Shown: positions 32,329 to 40,635, numbered from the stretch's first letter. The stretch is DNA of 64,000 nucleotides from DASUPK01 sp963831605 (GCA_963831605.1 CAWHQR010000003.1:562076-626075); one strand, 5' to 3'. Numbers and translations: made by a program. Notes: generated from the letters alone by a model not told the origin.

Positions 32329-33142
32329 CGGGACCGCAACCGAGACCGGGGCGGCCCGGATCGAGGCCGCGTTCGACGTCGCCCGCGAACAGGGCCGCAC
32401 AGCCCTGATGCCGTACATGATGGGCGGCTTTCCCGACCAGGAGACGGCGGGCGCCGTTGCGGATGCCTACGTCGATTCCGGTGCCGACCTGATCGAGCTC
32501 GGCGTGCCTTTCTCGGACCCGCTCGCCGACGGCCCCACGATCCACGCCGCGGACACCGCGGCCCTCGAGGCGGGGGCGACGCTCGAATCCGTGCTCGAGA
32601 CCTGTGCCCGGGTTGCGGAGCGGATCCCGGTCGCTCTGATGGCCTACTCGAACATGATTTTGGCCCGCGGGGTCGAGGACTTTGCCTCTCTCGCCACCGA
32701 GGCGGGCGCCGCCGGCGTGATCGTCCCGGACCTGCCGCTCGAGGAGCAGGGGGCCATCGGCGACGCGCTGGGCGCACACGGCCTCGCCCTGATCCCGCTC
32801 GTCGCGCCCACCACCCCCGCCGAGCGCCGCGCGCGGATCTGCGCCGCCGCCCAGGGGTTCGTCTATCTCGTCTCGACGGTGGGAGTGACCGGGGAGCGAG
32901 CCGAGCTGCCGGTCGAACTGGCCGAGCTGGTCTCGGCGGCGAAGGAGGAGGCCGACGTCCCGGTCGCGGTCGGCTTCGGGATCTCCACTGCCGAGCAGGC
33001 GGTCACGGTGGGGAAGGTCGCCGACGGCGTCATCATCGGCACCCGCCTGGTCCGCGAGGTGGCCGACGCGCCGGATCGCGACGCGGCGGTCGCAGGCGTC
33101 AGCGGCTTCCTGCACGAAACTCACGCCGCTCTCTCCAGATAG
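32321..33142 (+). CDS. trpA: Tryptophan synthase alpha chain
   Basis: Cleaves indole-glycerol phosphate. 273 residues of TIM barrel: E-L-G-V-P-F-S-D-P-L-A-D-G-P with the catalytic Glu and Asp, V-P-D-L-P-L-E-E, S-T-V-G-V-T-G, and V-G-F-G-I-S. ATG chosen inside the trpB end. The window thus holds all seven trp activities in two blocks. Confidence 0.97.
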   Translation: MADGTATETGAARIEAAFDVAREQGRTALMPYMMGGFPDQETAGAVADAYVDSGADLIELGVPFSDPLADGPTIHAADTAALEAGATLESVLETCARVAERIPVALMAYSNMILARGVEDFASLATEAGAAGVIVPDLPLEEQGAIGDALGAHGLALIPLVAPTTPAERRARICAAAQGFVYLVSTVGVTGERAELPVELAELVSAAKEEADVPVAVGFGISTAEQAVTVGKVADGVIIGTRLVREVADAPDRDAAVAGVSGFLHETHAALSR

Positions 33143-33153
33143 GCTTCCGGGCC

Positions 33154-33318
33154 GTGCAGGTAGTCCTCTTCACAGTGCTCGGCGCGTGCGTGATGGTGAT
33201 CGCCTACGCGCTCGGGATTCCCGGCCCGGTCGACGCGATCCTCTTCCTCGGCGGGGTGTTCACGGGCGCTCTGCTTCGCTACGCCCAGCCACTGATCGAC
33301 TGGATCTCCCGGCCCTAG
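33154..33318 (+). CDS. 54-residue membrane protein downstream of trpA
   Basis: GTG 33154 to TAG 33318. It is almost entirely hydrophobic: V-V-L-F-T-V-L-G-A-C-V-M-V-I-A-Y-A-L-G (helix 1), a G-I-P-G-P-V-D turn, then A-I-L-F-L-G-G-V-F-T-G-A-L-L-R-Y (helix 2), ending I-D-W-I-S-R-P. It begins 11 nt after trpA and is probably in the same transcript. No family is recognised. Confidence 0.65.
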   Translation: MQVVLFTVLGACVMVIAYALGIPGPVDAILFLGGVFTGALLRYAQPLIDWISRP

Positions 33319-33348
33319 CCGGCCGGCTCGTCAAACGTCGCGGGTGCC

Positions 33349-33771
33349 GTGGCCCTCGATGAGACCTTCGAGCTGCGGGCGATCGGCCGTGTGCGCTCAC
33401 CGCTGACCGATCCGTCGTCGGCCCCGAAGCAGGGCGACGAAGGCGCGCCGGATGCCTGGATCGACTTCGAGCCGGACGTGCTCGAGGCGATGGAGAGCAT
33501 CAGGGTGGGCGACGAGCTGCTGGTCCTGACCTGGCTCGACCGAGCCGACCGGGACGTGCTCGTGGTTCACCCCCGCGGCGACGCCTCGCGGCCGCCGGAG
33601 GGCGTGTTCACCACCCGCTCCCCTCATCGCCCGAACCCGATCGGGCTTCACCGCGTCGAGGTCGCCGAGGTGGAGGGCGGCCGGCTTCGGGTGCGGAACC
33701 TGGAGGCCCTCGACGGCACCCCGGTGGTCGATGTGAAACCGGTGCTGAGCGGCGACGCCTCCGAGCGCTGA
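33349..33771 (+). CDS. trmO: tRNA (adenine-N6)-methyltransferase TrmO (TsaA/YaeB family)
   Basis: SAM enzyme that methylates threonylcarbamoyladenosine at tRNA position 37. 140 residues, beta-barrel type: I-G-R-V-R-S-P-L near the N-terminus, L-L-V-L-T-W-L-D-R, signature R-S-P-H-R-P-N-P-I-G-L-H-R-V-E, and L-D-G-T-P-V-V-D-V-K-P-V at the end. GTG start. The short form corresponds to the catalytic domain. The annotation transfers from E. coli TrmO. Confidence 0.88.
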   Translation: MALDETFELRAIGRVRSPLTDPSSAPKQGDEGAPDAWIDFEPDVLEAMESIRVGDELLVLTWLDRADRDVLVVHPRGDASRPPEGVFTTRSPHRPNPIGLHRVEVAEVEGGRLRVRNLEALDGTPVVDVKPVLSGDASER

Positions 33772-33789
33772 CCGGTGCTGTCGCACAGG

Positions 33790-33795
33790 TAGATT
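33790..33795 (+). promoter_or_regulatory. -10 box of probably leaderless phosphofructokinase promoter
   Basis: TAGATT is followed by 6 nt and then the GTG start; no Shine-Dalgarno in between. Confidence 0.5.
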
Positions 33796-33801
33796 GATCC
33801 C

Positions 33802-34827
33802 GTGCGTATCGGCGTGCTCACCGGTGGAGGCGACTGCCCCGGTCTGAACGCGGTGATTCGCGGGATCGTGCGCAAGGGGGTCGGGGAATACGGGCACGAG
33901 TTCGTCGGATATCGCAACGGATGGGCCGGGCCGCTGGAGGGCCTCAGCTTCACGCTGGGGATTCCGGAGGTGCGCGGGATCCTGCCCCGAGGCGGCACGA
34001 TCCTCGGCTCGTCGCGGACCAACCCCTTCAAGGAGGACGGCGGCCCGCAGCGGCTCGCGGAGAACCTGAAGACCGACGGAGTTGACGGCCTGATCGCGAT
34101 CGGGGGCGAGGACACCCTCGGGGCGGCGGCCAGGCTGCACGAGGAGGGCGTCAAGGTCGTCGGGGTGCCGAAGACGATCGACAATGACCTCTCGGCGACC
34201 GACTACACCTTCGGATTCGACACTGCGGTCAACATCGCGATGGCGGCGATCGACCGGCTCCACACGACCGCCGAGAGCCACAAGCGCACCTTGATCTGCG
34301 AGGTGATGGGCCGTCACGCCGGCTGGATCGCTTTTCACGCCGGCCTCTCGGGCGGGGCCAACGTCATCCTGATCCCGGAGATCGAGTTTGACCTCGACGA
34401 GGTCTGCGACTACATCGTGCGCCGCTTCGAGAGCCAGTACTCGCCGATCGTGGTGGTCTCCGAGGGGGCGCTTCCGAAGGGCGGCATGCCATCGGCCGCG
34501 GACGCTCCTCTCGACGCCTTCGGGCACGCCCGCCTCGGGGGGATCGCGAACTGGCTCGAGGGGGAGATCGAGCAGCGCACCGGGCACGAGGCCCGTGCGA
34601 CGGTCCTCGGGCACATCCAGCGGGGCGGCACCCCGACGGCCTTCGACCGGGTCCTGGCCACCCGCTTCGGCCTGCACGCGATCGATGCGGCCCACAACGG
34701 CCACTGGGGGAAGATGACGTCGCTGCGGAGCACGAACATCGAGCTGGTCGACCTCTCGGAGGCGACGGCGGAGCTGAAGACGGTTCCCGAGTCGCTCTAC
34801 CGTGAGGCCGAGGTTTTCTTCGGTTAG
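33802..34827 (+). CDS. 6-phosphofructokinase, predicted pyrophosphate-dependent
   Basis: Phosphorylates fructose 6-phosphate. 341 residues from GTG, with N-terminal I-G-V-L-T-G-G-G-D-C-P-G-L-N, sugar-phosphate residues in M-G-R-H-A-G-W-I-A, and catalytic T-I-D-N-D at 125-129. By direct count, the donor-determining residues are Asp104 (I-G-G-E-D-T-L-G) and Lys124 (V-P-K-T-I-D-N-D). In E. coli ATP-PfkA both positions are Gly. Asp104/Lys124 is the pattern of PPi-dependent enzymes such as the Amycolatopsis methanolica one, so PPi is the likely phosphoryl donor and the reaction would be reversible. The group III (mixed-substrate) lineage fits actinobacteria. Confidence 0.9.
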   Translation: MRIGVLTGGGDCPGLNAVIRGIVRKGVGEYGHEFVGYRNGWAGPLEGLSFTLGIPEVRGILPRGGTILGSSRTNPFKEDGGPQRLAENLKTDGVDGLIAIGGEDTLGAAARLHEEGVKVVGVPKTIDNDLSATDYTFGFDTAVNIAMAAIDRLHTTAESHKRTLICEVMGRHAGWIAFHAGLSGGANVILIPEIEFDLDEVCDYIVRRFESQYSPIVVVSEGALPKGGMPSAADAPLDAFGHARLGGIANWLEGEIEQRTGHEARATVLGHIQRGGTPTAFDRVLATRFGLHAIDAAHNGHWGKMTSLRSTNIELVDLSEATAELKTVPESLYREAEVFFG

Positions 34828-34834
34828 CCGGAGG

Positions 34835-35866
34835 ATGCCTCGCCTTGCCCTTGCGGCGCTGCTCGCTCTGGCCCTCACCGGCTGCGGCCTTGCCGGCAGC
34901 GCGAAGATCGAGGCCCCCGTCGCCGTCTACGTCAGCCTGCCGCTGACCGGTCCCCGGGGAGCGGACGGCAGCGATGCCGCGGACGGCGCCCGGCTGGCGC
35001 TGGAGCAGGCACAGGGCCGGGCCGGCTCGATCCAGGTCCGGGCCACCTACCTCGACGATGCGAAGGGCCGGGTCTGGGACCCGGTCACCGTCGGCGCCAA
35101 TGCGCGGCAAGCGGTCCAGGATTCATCCGCCGCCGCCTACATCGGTGAGCTGGACTCCGAGCCCACCAGGGCGTCAGTTCCGATCACGAACGACGCCGGC
35201 CTGGTTCAGGTCTCACCGGGGGCCGGTGGAGTCGACCTGACCCAGCCCGCCGCCGGCTACCCGGACTCGCCCGACCACTACCGGCCATCCGGCTCGGCGA
35301 ACTTCGCCAGGACGGTTCCGGCCGATGACGTGGTGGTCGACGCCGCCGCGAGCTGGGCGTCGGAGCTCGGAGCGACACAGGCCGCCGTCGCCTCTGACGG
35401 GTCGGCCTTCGAGAACCTGGCGGCGTCCGAGTTCAAGTCGGCGGCAAGGGAACATGGCATCGAGGTGGTGCCCGGGCCGGCCGATGCGGCCTACGAGCCC
35501 GCATCGGGACGACTGACCGTCGATCGGCACACCTATCAGCTGAGCGCTCAGCTCGATCCCGGCAGCCTCCCGAAGAGCTTCGATGCGCAGTTCGCGCAGC
35601 GCTTCCACCGCAGTCCCGGCGCGTACGCCGTCTACGGCTACGAGGCGATGGGGCTGATCCTGCAGGCGATCGCGGGCGCGGGAACGGATGCCTCCTCGTT
35701 CCGCGACAACGTCCGCAACGGCGTTCTCGGGGCACATCGCGACGGGACCGTGCTGGGCAGCTACTCGATCACGGACGAGGGCGACACGACCGAGTGCATG
35801 ATCCAGCGCTACCGGGTGAATGGCGCGACGCGAACGCCGCTCGGCGCCCCCTGCCCGCCTGGCTAG
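34835..35866 (+). CDS. ABC-type amino-acid binding lipoprotein, shortened
   Basis: 343 residues. Signal peptide with lipobox L-T-G-C (Cys at about 17), so a membrane-attached lipoprotein. It then follows the periplasmic-binding type 1 (branched-chain amino-acid/LivK-like) pattern: V-Y-V-S-L-P-L-T-G-P-R-G, A-A-Y-I-G-E-L-D-S-E, and C-terminal Y-G-Y-E-A-M-G-L-I-L-Q-A-I. The middle region that normally forms part of lobe 2 appears absent: V-V-P-G-P-A-D-A-A-Y leads almost directly to the C-terminal Q-F-A-Q-R-F-H-R segment. No transporter genes are adjacent. Start ATG 34835 with GGAGG-like site; stop shares CTAG with the convergent hydrolase. Confidence 0.8.
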   Translation: MPRLALAALLALALTGCGLAGSAKIEAPVAVYVSLPLTGPRGADGSDAADGARLALEQAQGRAGSIQVRATYLDDAKGRVWDPVTVGANARQAVQDSSAAAYIGELDSEPTRASVPITNDAGLVQVSPGAGGVDLTQPAAGYPDSPDHYRPSGSANFARTVPADDVVVDAAASWASELGATQAAVASDGSAFENLAASEFKSAAREHGIEVVPGPADAAYEPASGRLTVDRHTYQLSAQLDPGSLPKSFDAQFAQRFHRSPGAYAVYGYEAMGLILQAIAGAGTDASSFRDNVRNGVLGAHRDGTVLGSYSITDEGDTTECMIQRYRVNGATRTPLGAPCPPG

Positions 35867-36582
35867 ATCTCGGAGGGGGGACCTTCGATCACCGGCTCGC
35901 CCGTGATCACCGAGGACACCCAGTCCCGGATCTCCGGGATCAGCGCGAAGTCGATCGAGTGCTGGACCCGCGCCTCGCGGTAGGTGACCATCAGGCCGCC
36001 CTCCTCGAGCAGGTCGCGCGCCTTGCGCCCGAAGCCGACGGGTATGACCGGGTCGTAGGCGCCGTGCGTGACGTAGGCCGGCATGCCCCGCTTGGCCCGC
36101 GGGTCAAGCTTCCAGCCGCGGACCATCGGATAGAAGCCGCTCATCATCAGCAGCCCCGCGGCCTTGGGGCGGCCCATGCCGAGCGCCACCGCGCAGGCGA
36201 CTGCGGCGCCCTGGCTGAACCCACCGATCACCGTCTTCTCCCAGGGAATCCCGCGATGCCGGAGCTCGTCGTCCAGGAAGCGGCAGAGCTTCCCGAGCGT
36301 GTCGATGAAGGTGTCCTCGTCCGGGTGCCCGACCTCCCTGATCACGTACCAGTGGCGGCCGCCCGGGGGCACGTCGGTGAGCGGGGCGCCCGGCGTCATC
36401 CCGAACAGCTTTCGGTCGGGATCGAGCTCGTCGAGCAGCGGATAGAGGTCTCGCTCGTCGGTGGCCCGGCCGTGGAGCAGGATCAGAGCGCCCTCGGGCT
36501 CGCCGGCGGGCTCCCGGATCAGGTGCGCGAGCTGGACGAGCTGGCCGGGCCGTTCGCCGGCCGGCGGCTCAGGCGTGGACAC
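35863..36582 (-). CDS. Phospholipase/carboxylesterase-family hydrolase (MhqD-like)
   Basis: 239 residues, alpha/beta hydrolase: A-L-I-L-L-H-G-R-A-T-D-E-R-D (oxyanion HG), nucleophile Ser in G-G-F-S-Q-G-A-A, Asp in G-A-Y-D-P-V-I-P, and His in V-Q-H-S-I-D. The partner gene just upstream is an extradiol-type VOC dioxygenase; in Bacillus the same pair (mhqO, mhqD) detoxifies hydroquinones and quinones. GTG 36582 lies inside the end of that gene (14-nt overlap). Function in quinone resistance is inference from the pairing. Confidence 0.85.
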   Translation of the reverse strand: MSTPEPPAGERPGQLVQLAHLIREPAGEPEGALILLHGRATDERDLYPLLDELDPDRKLFGMTPGAPLTDVPPGGRHWYVIREVGHPDEDTFIDTLGKLCRFLDDELRHRGIPWEKTVIGGFSQGAAVACAVALGMGRPKAAGLLMMSGFYPMVRGWKLDPRAKRGMPAYVTHGAYDPVIPVGFGRKARDLLEEGGLMVTYREARVQHSIDFALIPEIRDWVSSVITGEPVIEGPPSEI

Positions 36583-37498
36583 GCGGGTTGTTGATCGGCC
36601 GGAGGACCGGCTCGACCTGTTCCCGGAGGTGCTCGTAGTCGGGCGGCAGGGAGAGCTTCTCGCCCAGCGTCTCAAGCGGCTCGTCGACGGTGAAGCCCGG
36701 GCCGAGGGTCGCGATCTCGAAGAGGACGCCGCTGGGCTCGCGGAAGTAGATCGAGCGGAAGTAGAAGCGGTCGATCACGGGGGTGGGGCGCCCGCCGGCC
36801 GCGATCACGCGATCGCGCCAGGCCTCGTGATCGTCCATCTGCGATGCCCAGGCGATGTGATGAACGCTTCCCGCACCCTGCAGACCGCGCTCGGCCGGGG
36901 GCTCGGAATAGCCCCAGAGGCCACCGCGCGTGTCGCCGCGGCACTCCCAGCCGGCCTGGCCGTCAGCGCCGGTCAGCGGCTCGAAGCCAAGGGCCTCCTC
37001 GAGGAGGGGGCGGCTGGCCTCCGGATCGCTGGCGTACGCGATCGCGCCGTCGAAGCCCTGCAAGGCCATCTCTGACGGGATCTCCGGATGCTCGGCGATC
37101 AGCGGCTCATCGCTGGTCTCGACCACCGTGAGCGCGTGGCCGAGGCCCTCGGGGTCGCTGAAGCGGAGAACGCCGTCCGAGAGCTCGGCGTCGGTTCCGT
37201 TCTCCTTCAGCCGGTCGGCCCAGAAGTCGAGCGCCTCGGGACTTCCGAGCCGCCATCGAATGCCCCAGATCATCCCGTCGCCGGCGCGACCCTGGGGCGC
37301 GCCGGGGTACTCGAAGAAGGTGAGGTCGGAGCCGGCATCGCCCTTCTCGTCGGCGAAGAAGAGGTGGTAGACGGTGGGGTCGTCCTGGTTGACGGTCTTC
37401 TTCACCAGGCGGAGCCCCATCACACCGGCGTAGAAGTCGACGTTCTTCTGCGCGTCGCCGGTGATCGCGGTGATGTGGTGAACGCCCTCGAGCTTCAT
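36569..37498 (-). CDS. Ring-cleaving dioxygenase (VOC family, MhqO/LinE-like)
   Basis: 309 residues made of two VOC modules. The first has G-V-H-H-I-T-A-I-T-G-D-A-Q (metal His) and V-K-K-T-V-N-Q-D-D-P. The second has V-H-H-I-A-W-A-S (metal His) and S-G-V-L-F-E-I-A-T (metal Glu). This is the pattern of hydroquinone ring-cleaving enzymes using Fe(II) or Mn(II). ATG 37498. First gene of a two-gene unit with the MhqD-like hydrolase; no MarR-type MhqR regulator is adjacent. Confidence 0.88.
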   Translation of the reverse strand: MKLEGVHHITAITGDAQKNVDFYAGVMGLRLVKKTVNQDDPTVYHLFFADEKGDAGSDLTFFEYPGAPQGRAGDGMIWGIRWRLGSPEALDFWADRLKENGTDAELSDGVLRFSDPEGLGHALTVVETSDEPLIAEHPEIPSEMALQGFDGAIAYASDPEASRPLLEEALGFEPLTGADGQAGWECRGDTRGGLWGYSEPPAERGLQGAGSVHHIAWASQMDDHEAWRDRVIAAGGRPTPVIDRFYFRSIYFREPSGVLFEIATLGPGFTVDEPLETLGEKLSLPPDYEHLREQVEPVLRPINNPRVHA

Positions 37499-37565
37499 GA
37501 CCCAATCATCCCAGGGCGCCCCCTTTCATGAGCGCCGGCGGTTGTGATGGGGGAGGCCCCACTGA

Positions 37566-38474
37566 TCACCGCAGGGCGCTCGCGATGGCCTCGTCGACTT
37601 CCGTGTGCCGGAACTCGTAGCCGCCGTCGAGCGCGCGACGCGGGAGGACTCTGGCCCCTCCCGCGACGGCGTCGGCGAGCTCGCCGCCGCGCAGCGCGGT
37701 TACCGCGAACTTCGGAATCGGTACGAAGGAGGGGCGGTGGACCGCCCGGCCGAGCGCCTTGGAGAACTCGCGGTTGGTGACGGGATTGGGGGCAGTGGCG
37801 TTGATCGTGCCTGAGACCTGGTCGTCGTCCAGGGCCCAGAGCAGCAGGCCGATCTCGTCGTCGAGGTGGATCCAGGACATGAACTGCTCGCCCCCGGCGA
37901 TCGGCCCACCGGCCCCGAGCTTGAACGGGAGCAGGAGCTGCTTGAGCAGGCCACCGTTCTTGGTCAGGACAAGCCCGGTCCTGACGATCACGACGCGCGG
38001 GACGATCCGCTCCGCATCTCGCTCGGCCCTCTCCCAGTCGACCGGGATCTCGGCGGCGAAGCCCTCGCCCGGCTCGGACTCCTCGTCCAGGATCTGGGCG
38101 CCGCGGTCACCGTAGTAGCCGACTGCCGACTGGCCGATGAAGACGCTCGGCTTGTCCGGTGCGACCTCGATTCCCTGGAGGAGGTTGCGGGTGCCGAGCA
38201 CGCGGCTCTCGCGGATCCGGACCTTGGCCTGGTCGGTGAGCCGCTGGTTGATCTCCTCGCCGATCAGGTTGACGACGCCATCGACTCCTTCGAGCGCCTC
38301 GGGCGGCGGGCGCTCGGTGGTCGCCCGCCAGGCGTGCCAGCGGACGGTCGGGTTCTTCGGCCGCGCGCGATCGGGATCCCGAGTCAGCCCGACGACCTCG
38401 TCGCCGCGCGCGAGCAAGGCGTCTGCGAGGGCCGAGCCGATCAGCCCGGAGGCTCCTGTGATGAGGACCCGCAT
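37566..38474 (-). CDS. TIGR01777-family NAD-dependent epimerase/dehydratase
   Basis: 302 residues, extended SDR of the YfcH type: I-T-G-A-S-G-L-I-G-S-A-L at the N-terminus, G-V-D-G-V-V-N-L-I-G-E-E-I, I-R-E-S-R-V-L-G-T-R-N-L, and S-A-V-G-Y-Y-G-D-R-G (Y in the place of the active-site YxxxK context). The C-terminal DUF1731-like domain has F-V-P-I-P-K-F-A, R-V-L-P-R-R-A-L-D-G-G-Y-E-F-R-H. The reaction is unknown for the family. A TAGCAT -10 box lies 9 nt before the ATG. Confidence 0.88.
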   Translation of the reverse strand: MRVLITGASGLIGSALADALLARGDEVVGLTRDPDRARPKNPTVRWHAWRATTERPPPEALEGVDGVVNLIGEEINQRLTDQAKVRIRESRVLGTRNLLQGIEVAPDKPSVFIGQSAVGYYGDRGAQILDEESEPGEGFAAEIPVDWERAERDAERIVPRVVIVRTGLVLTKNGGLLKQLLLPFKLGAGGPIAGGEQFMSWIHLDDEIGLLLWALDDDQVSGTINATAPNPVTNREFSKALGRAVHRPSFVPIPKFAVTALRGGELADAVAGGARVLPRRALDGGYEFRHTEVDEAIASALR

Positions 38475-38483
38475 CGGCGGGGG

Positions 38484-38515
38484 ATGCTAGCCAGATGCCA
38501 TCCTCGCGCTAGGTT
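38484..38515. promoter_or_regulatory. Divergent promoter region with two leaderless-type -10 boxes
   Basis: Minus strand: TAGCAT (38489-38484), 9 nt before the epimerase ATG. Plus strand: TAGGTT (38510-38515), 8 nt before the acetyltransferase ATG. The whole divergent gap is only 49 nt. Confidence 0.45.
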
Positions 38516-38523
38516 CCCGGCCG

Positions 38524-39033
38524 ATGCCGGACGCCGTCAGAGAGGCCAGGCCCGGTGAGGGCGCGCGCCTCGCCGAGGTGTATCTGTCCTCCGGACGGGC
38601 CGCGTGGGCACGTCACCTCTCGCCCGTCGGCCTGGCCGAGGTGAGTTCCCGGACCGAGGACTGGGAGCGCTGGATCTCCGATCCCGATCTGATCGTCCTC
38701 GTGGCCGAGAGGCGCGAACAGGTGGCGGCGCTGGCGCTGCTCTGCCGGAGCACCGATGAGGACTCCGATCCTGCGCGGGTCGCGCTGCTCGACCGGCTCT
38801 ACACGGAGCCGGCGTCATGGCGGAGGGGTCTGGGGCGCGCGCTGCTCGATGCAGCGATGGTCACGCTCAGTGAGCGGCGCTTCCAGGAGGTGACGTTGTG
38901 GACGGCCGAGTGGAACACCTCGCGTGGGTTCTACGAGGCGCTCGGCTGGGAGCTCGATGGGGCAACGCGCGAGAAGACCTTCGCTGGAAGCACGTTCACC
39001 GAGGTCCGGTACCGGGCTCAGGTCCCGCGGTGA
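38524..39033 (+). CDS. GNAT-family N-acetyltransferase
   Basis: 169 residues with the GNAT fold: R-E-A-R-P-G-E-G-A-R-L-A-E-V-Y at the start, L-V-A-E-R-R-E-Q-V-A-A-L-A-L-L. The acetyl-CoA loop region L-D-R-L-Y-T-E-P-A-S-W-R-R-G-L-G-R-A-L-L (RxxGxG/A) follows, then N-T-S-R-G-F-Y-E-A-L-G-W. Acceptor unknown. Confidence 0.85.
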   Translation: MPDAVREARPGEGARLAEVYLSSGRAAWARHLSPVGLAEVSSRTEDWERWISDPDLIVLVAERREQVAALALLCRSTDEDSDPARVALLDRLYTEPASWRRGLGRALLDAAMVTLSERRFQEVTLWTAEWNTSRGFYEALGWELDGATREKTFAGSTFTEVRYRAQVPR

Positions 39034-39052
39034 GCGCCGGCTGGCGACCTCG

Positions 39053-39163
39053 ATGACGCTGGTCGGGGCGCTCTGCTTCCTGTGGGCGGCGCGGATCCTG
39101 GTGAAGCCGCCGCCGTGGCTGTTGCCGAAGACTCGGGGAGCCGCCCCGGCTACCGCCGGCTAG
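39053..39163 (+). CDS. Possible 36-residue membrane peptide
   Basis: ATG 39053 to TAG 39163: M-T-L-V-G-A-L-C-F-L-W-A-A-R-I-L-V, one hydrophobic helix, then a Pro-rich tail. It follows the acetyltransferase by 19 nt but has no clear ribosome site, and it shares stop bases CTAG with the convergent malic enzyme gene. Very short, so it may be chance. Confidence 0.3.
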   Translation: MTLVGALCFLWAARILVKPPPWLLPKTRGAAPATAG

Positions 39164-40635
39164 CTCGAGACCGAGGCGCTGTCGCCGTCGACGATCTCGT
39201 ACGCCCCTGTTTCCTCGGAGAACCGCGCCAGGCCGGCCTCCCTGGCCTCCTCGACGACGGCTTGGGCGACGCTGGCCGCCACGTCACGGTTGAAGACGGA
39301 GGGGATGATGTAGTCCTCGGCAAGGTCGTCGTCGGTGACCACCTCTGCGATTCCGCGCGCGGCCGCCAGCTTCATCTCCTCGGTGATGCGGGGGGCGCCT
39401 GCATCGAGAGCGCCCCGGAAGATCCCCGGGAAGCAGAGGACGTTGTTGATCTGGTTCGGGTAGTCGGAGCGACCGGTGGCCATGATCCGGACATGGGCCT
39501 CGGCATCCTCCGGCATGACCTCGGGAGTGGGGTTCGCCATCGCGAAGACGATCGCGTCGTCGTTCATCTTCGCCAGGGAGTCGGGCTCGATCAGACCCGG
39601 GCCGGAGAGACCGATGAAGAGGTCGCAGCCCTCGATCACCTCGTTCGGCCCGCCGGAGAGCTTCTCCTGGTTGGTGTTCTCGGCGAACCACTTCTTGATC
39701 CCCGACATCGAGCCGTCGCCGTAGTCCTCGCGGTCGGTGGAGATCGCGCCCTTGCGGTCGCAGCCGATGATCTGGGCGATCCCGGACTCCTGCATCATCT
39801 TGGTGCAGGCGATTCCCGCGGCGCCCGTCCCGAGCACCAGGACGCGCAGGTCCTCGATCGGCTTGCCGGTGATCTTCAGCGAGTTGAAGAGGGCGGCCAT
39901 GACGACGACGGCGGTGCCGTGCTGGTCGTCGTGGAAGACGGGAATGTCCAGCTCCTGCTTGAGCGTCTCCTCGATCTCGAAGCAGCGCGGGGCGGAGATG
40001 TCCTCGAGGTTGATGCCCCCGAAGGTGGGGGCGAGGAGCTTGACCGTCTGGATGATCTCCGCCGGGTCGTTGGTGTCGAGGCAGATCGGAAAGGCATCGA
40101 CCTGCGCGAACTCCTTGAACAGCATCGCCTTGCCCTCCATCACCGGCATGGCCGCCTCGGGGCCGATGTCGCCGAGTCCGAGCACCGCCGAGCCATCTGA
40201 GACGACGGCGACGGTGTTCGCCTTGATCGTGAAATCGAAGGCCTTGGTCTTGTCCTCGGCGATGTATTCGCAGACCCGGGCGACGCCCGGCGTGTAGGCC
40301 ATCGAGAGGTCATCGCGGGTCTTCAGCGGATACTTGTTGTGCTGCTCGATCTTGCCCTTCCTGTGCATCTCGAAGGTGCGATCGGTGAAGCCGAGGACGC
40401 GCGCACCGCGCGTCGATCCGATCGAGCGCAGGATCTGCTCCCACTGCTCCTCGCTGTTGGCGTCGATGGTGAACTCGCGGACCCGCTTGCCCTCAGGCCC
40501 GGCGCCCGGAATCAGGTCGACGGACTGCAGCGCGCCACCCGCCTCAGCGATCTGCGCCGTGAGCTTGCCAAGAGGCTCCTGGCGAGCATCGAGCTCGACC
40601 CGGACGGTGACGCTGTATTGAGCGGAGGCAGCCAT
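39160..40635 (-). CDS. NAD-dependent malic enzyme with N-terminal ACT domain
   Basis: Oxidative decarboxylation of malate to pyruvate. 491 residues. Residues about 1-85 form an ACT-like regulatory domain (SVTVRVELDARQEPLGKLTA). The catalytic part has Y-T-P-G-V-A-R-V-C, T-V-A-V-V-S-D-G-S-A-V-L-G-L-G-D-I-G, K-A-M-L-F-K-E-F, P-V-F-H-D-D-Q-H-G-T-A-V-V, V-L-G-T-G-A-A-G-I-A and F-A-M-A-N-P-T-P-E. ATG 40635 is preceded by TATGAT (-10-like) 9 nt upstream. The ACT domain suggests allosteric control by an amino acid. Confidence 0.93.
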   Translation of the reverse strand: MAASAQYSVTVRVELDARQEPLGKLTAQIAEAGGALQSVDLIPGAGPEGKRVREFTIDANSEEQWEQILRSIGSTRGARVLGFTDRTFEMHRKGKIEQHNKYPLKTRDDLSMAYTPGVARVCEYIAEDKTKAFDFTIKANTVAVVSDGSAVLGLGDIGPEAAMPVMEGKAMLFKEFAQVDAFPICLDTNDPAEIIQTVKLLAPTFGGINLEDISAPRCFEIEETLKQELDIPVFHDDQHGTAVVVMAALFNSLKITGKPIEDLRVLVLGTGAAGIACTKMMQESGIAQIIGCDRKGAISTDREDYGDGSMSGIKKWFAENTNQEKLSGGPNEVIEGCDLFIGLSGPGLIEPDSLAKMNDDAIVFAMANPTPEVMPEDAEAHVRIMATGRSDYPNQINNVLCFPGIFRGALDAGAPRITEEMKLAAARGIAEVVTDDDLAEDYIIPSVFNRDVAASVAQAVVEEAREAGLARFSEETGAYEIVDGDSASVSS

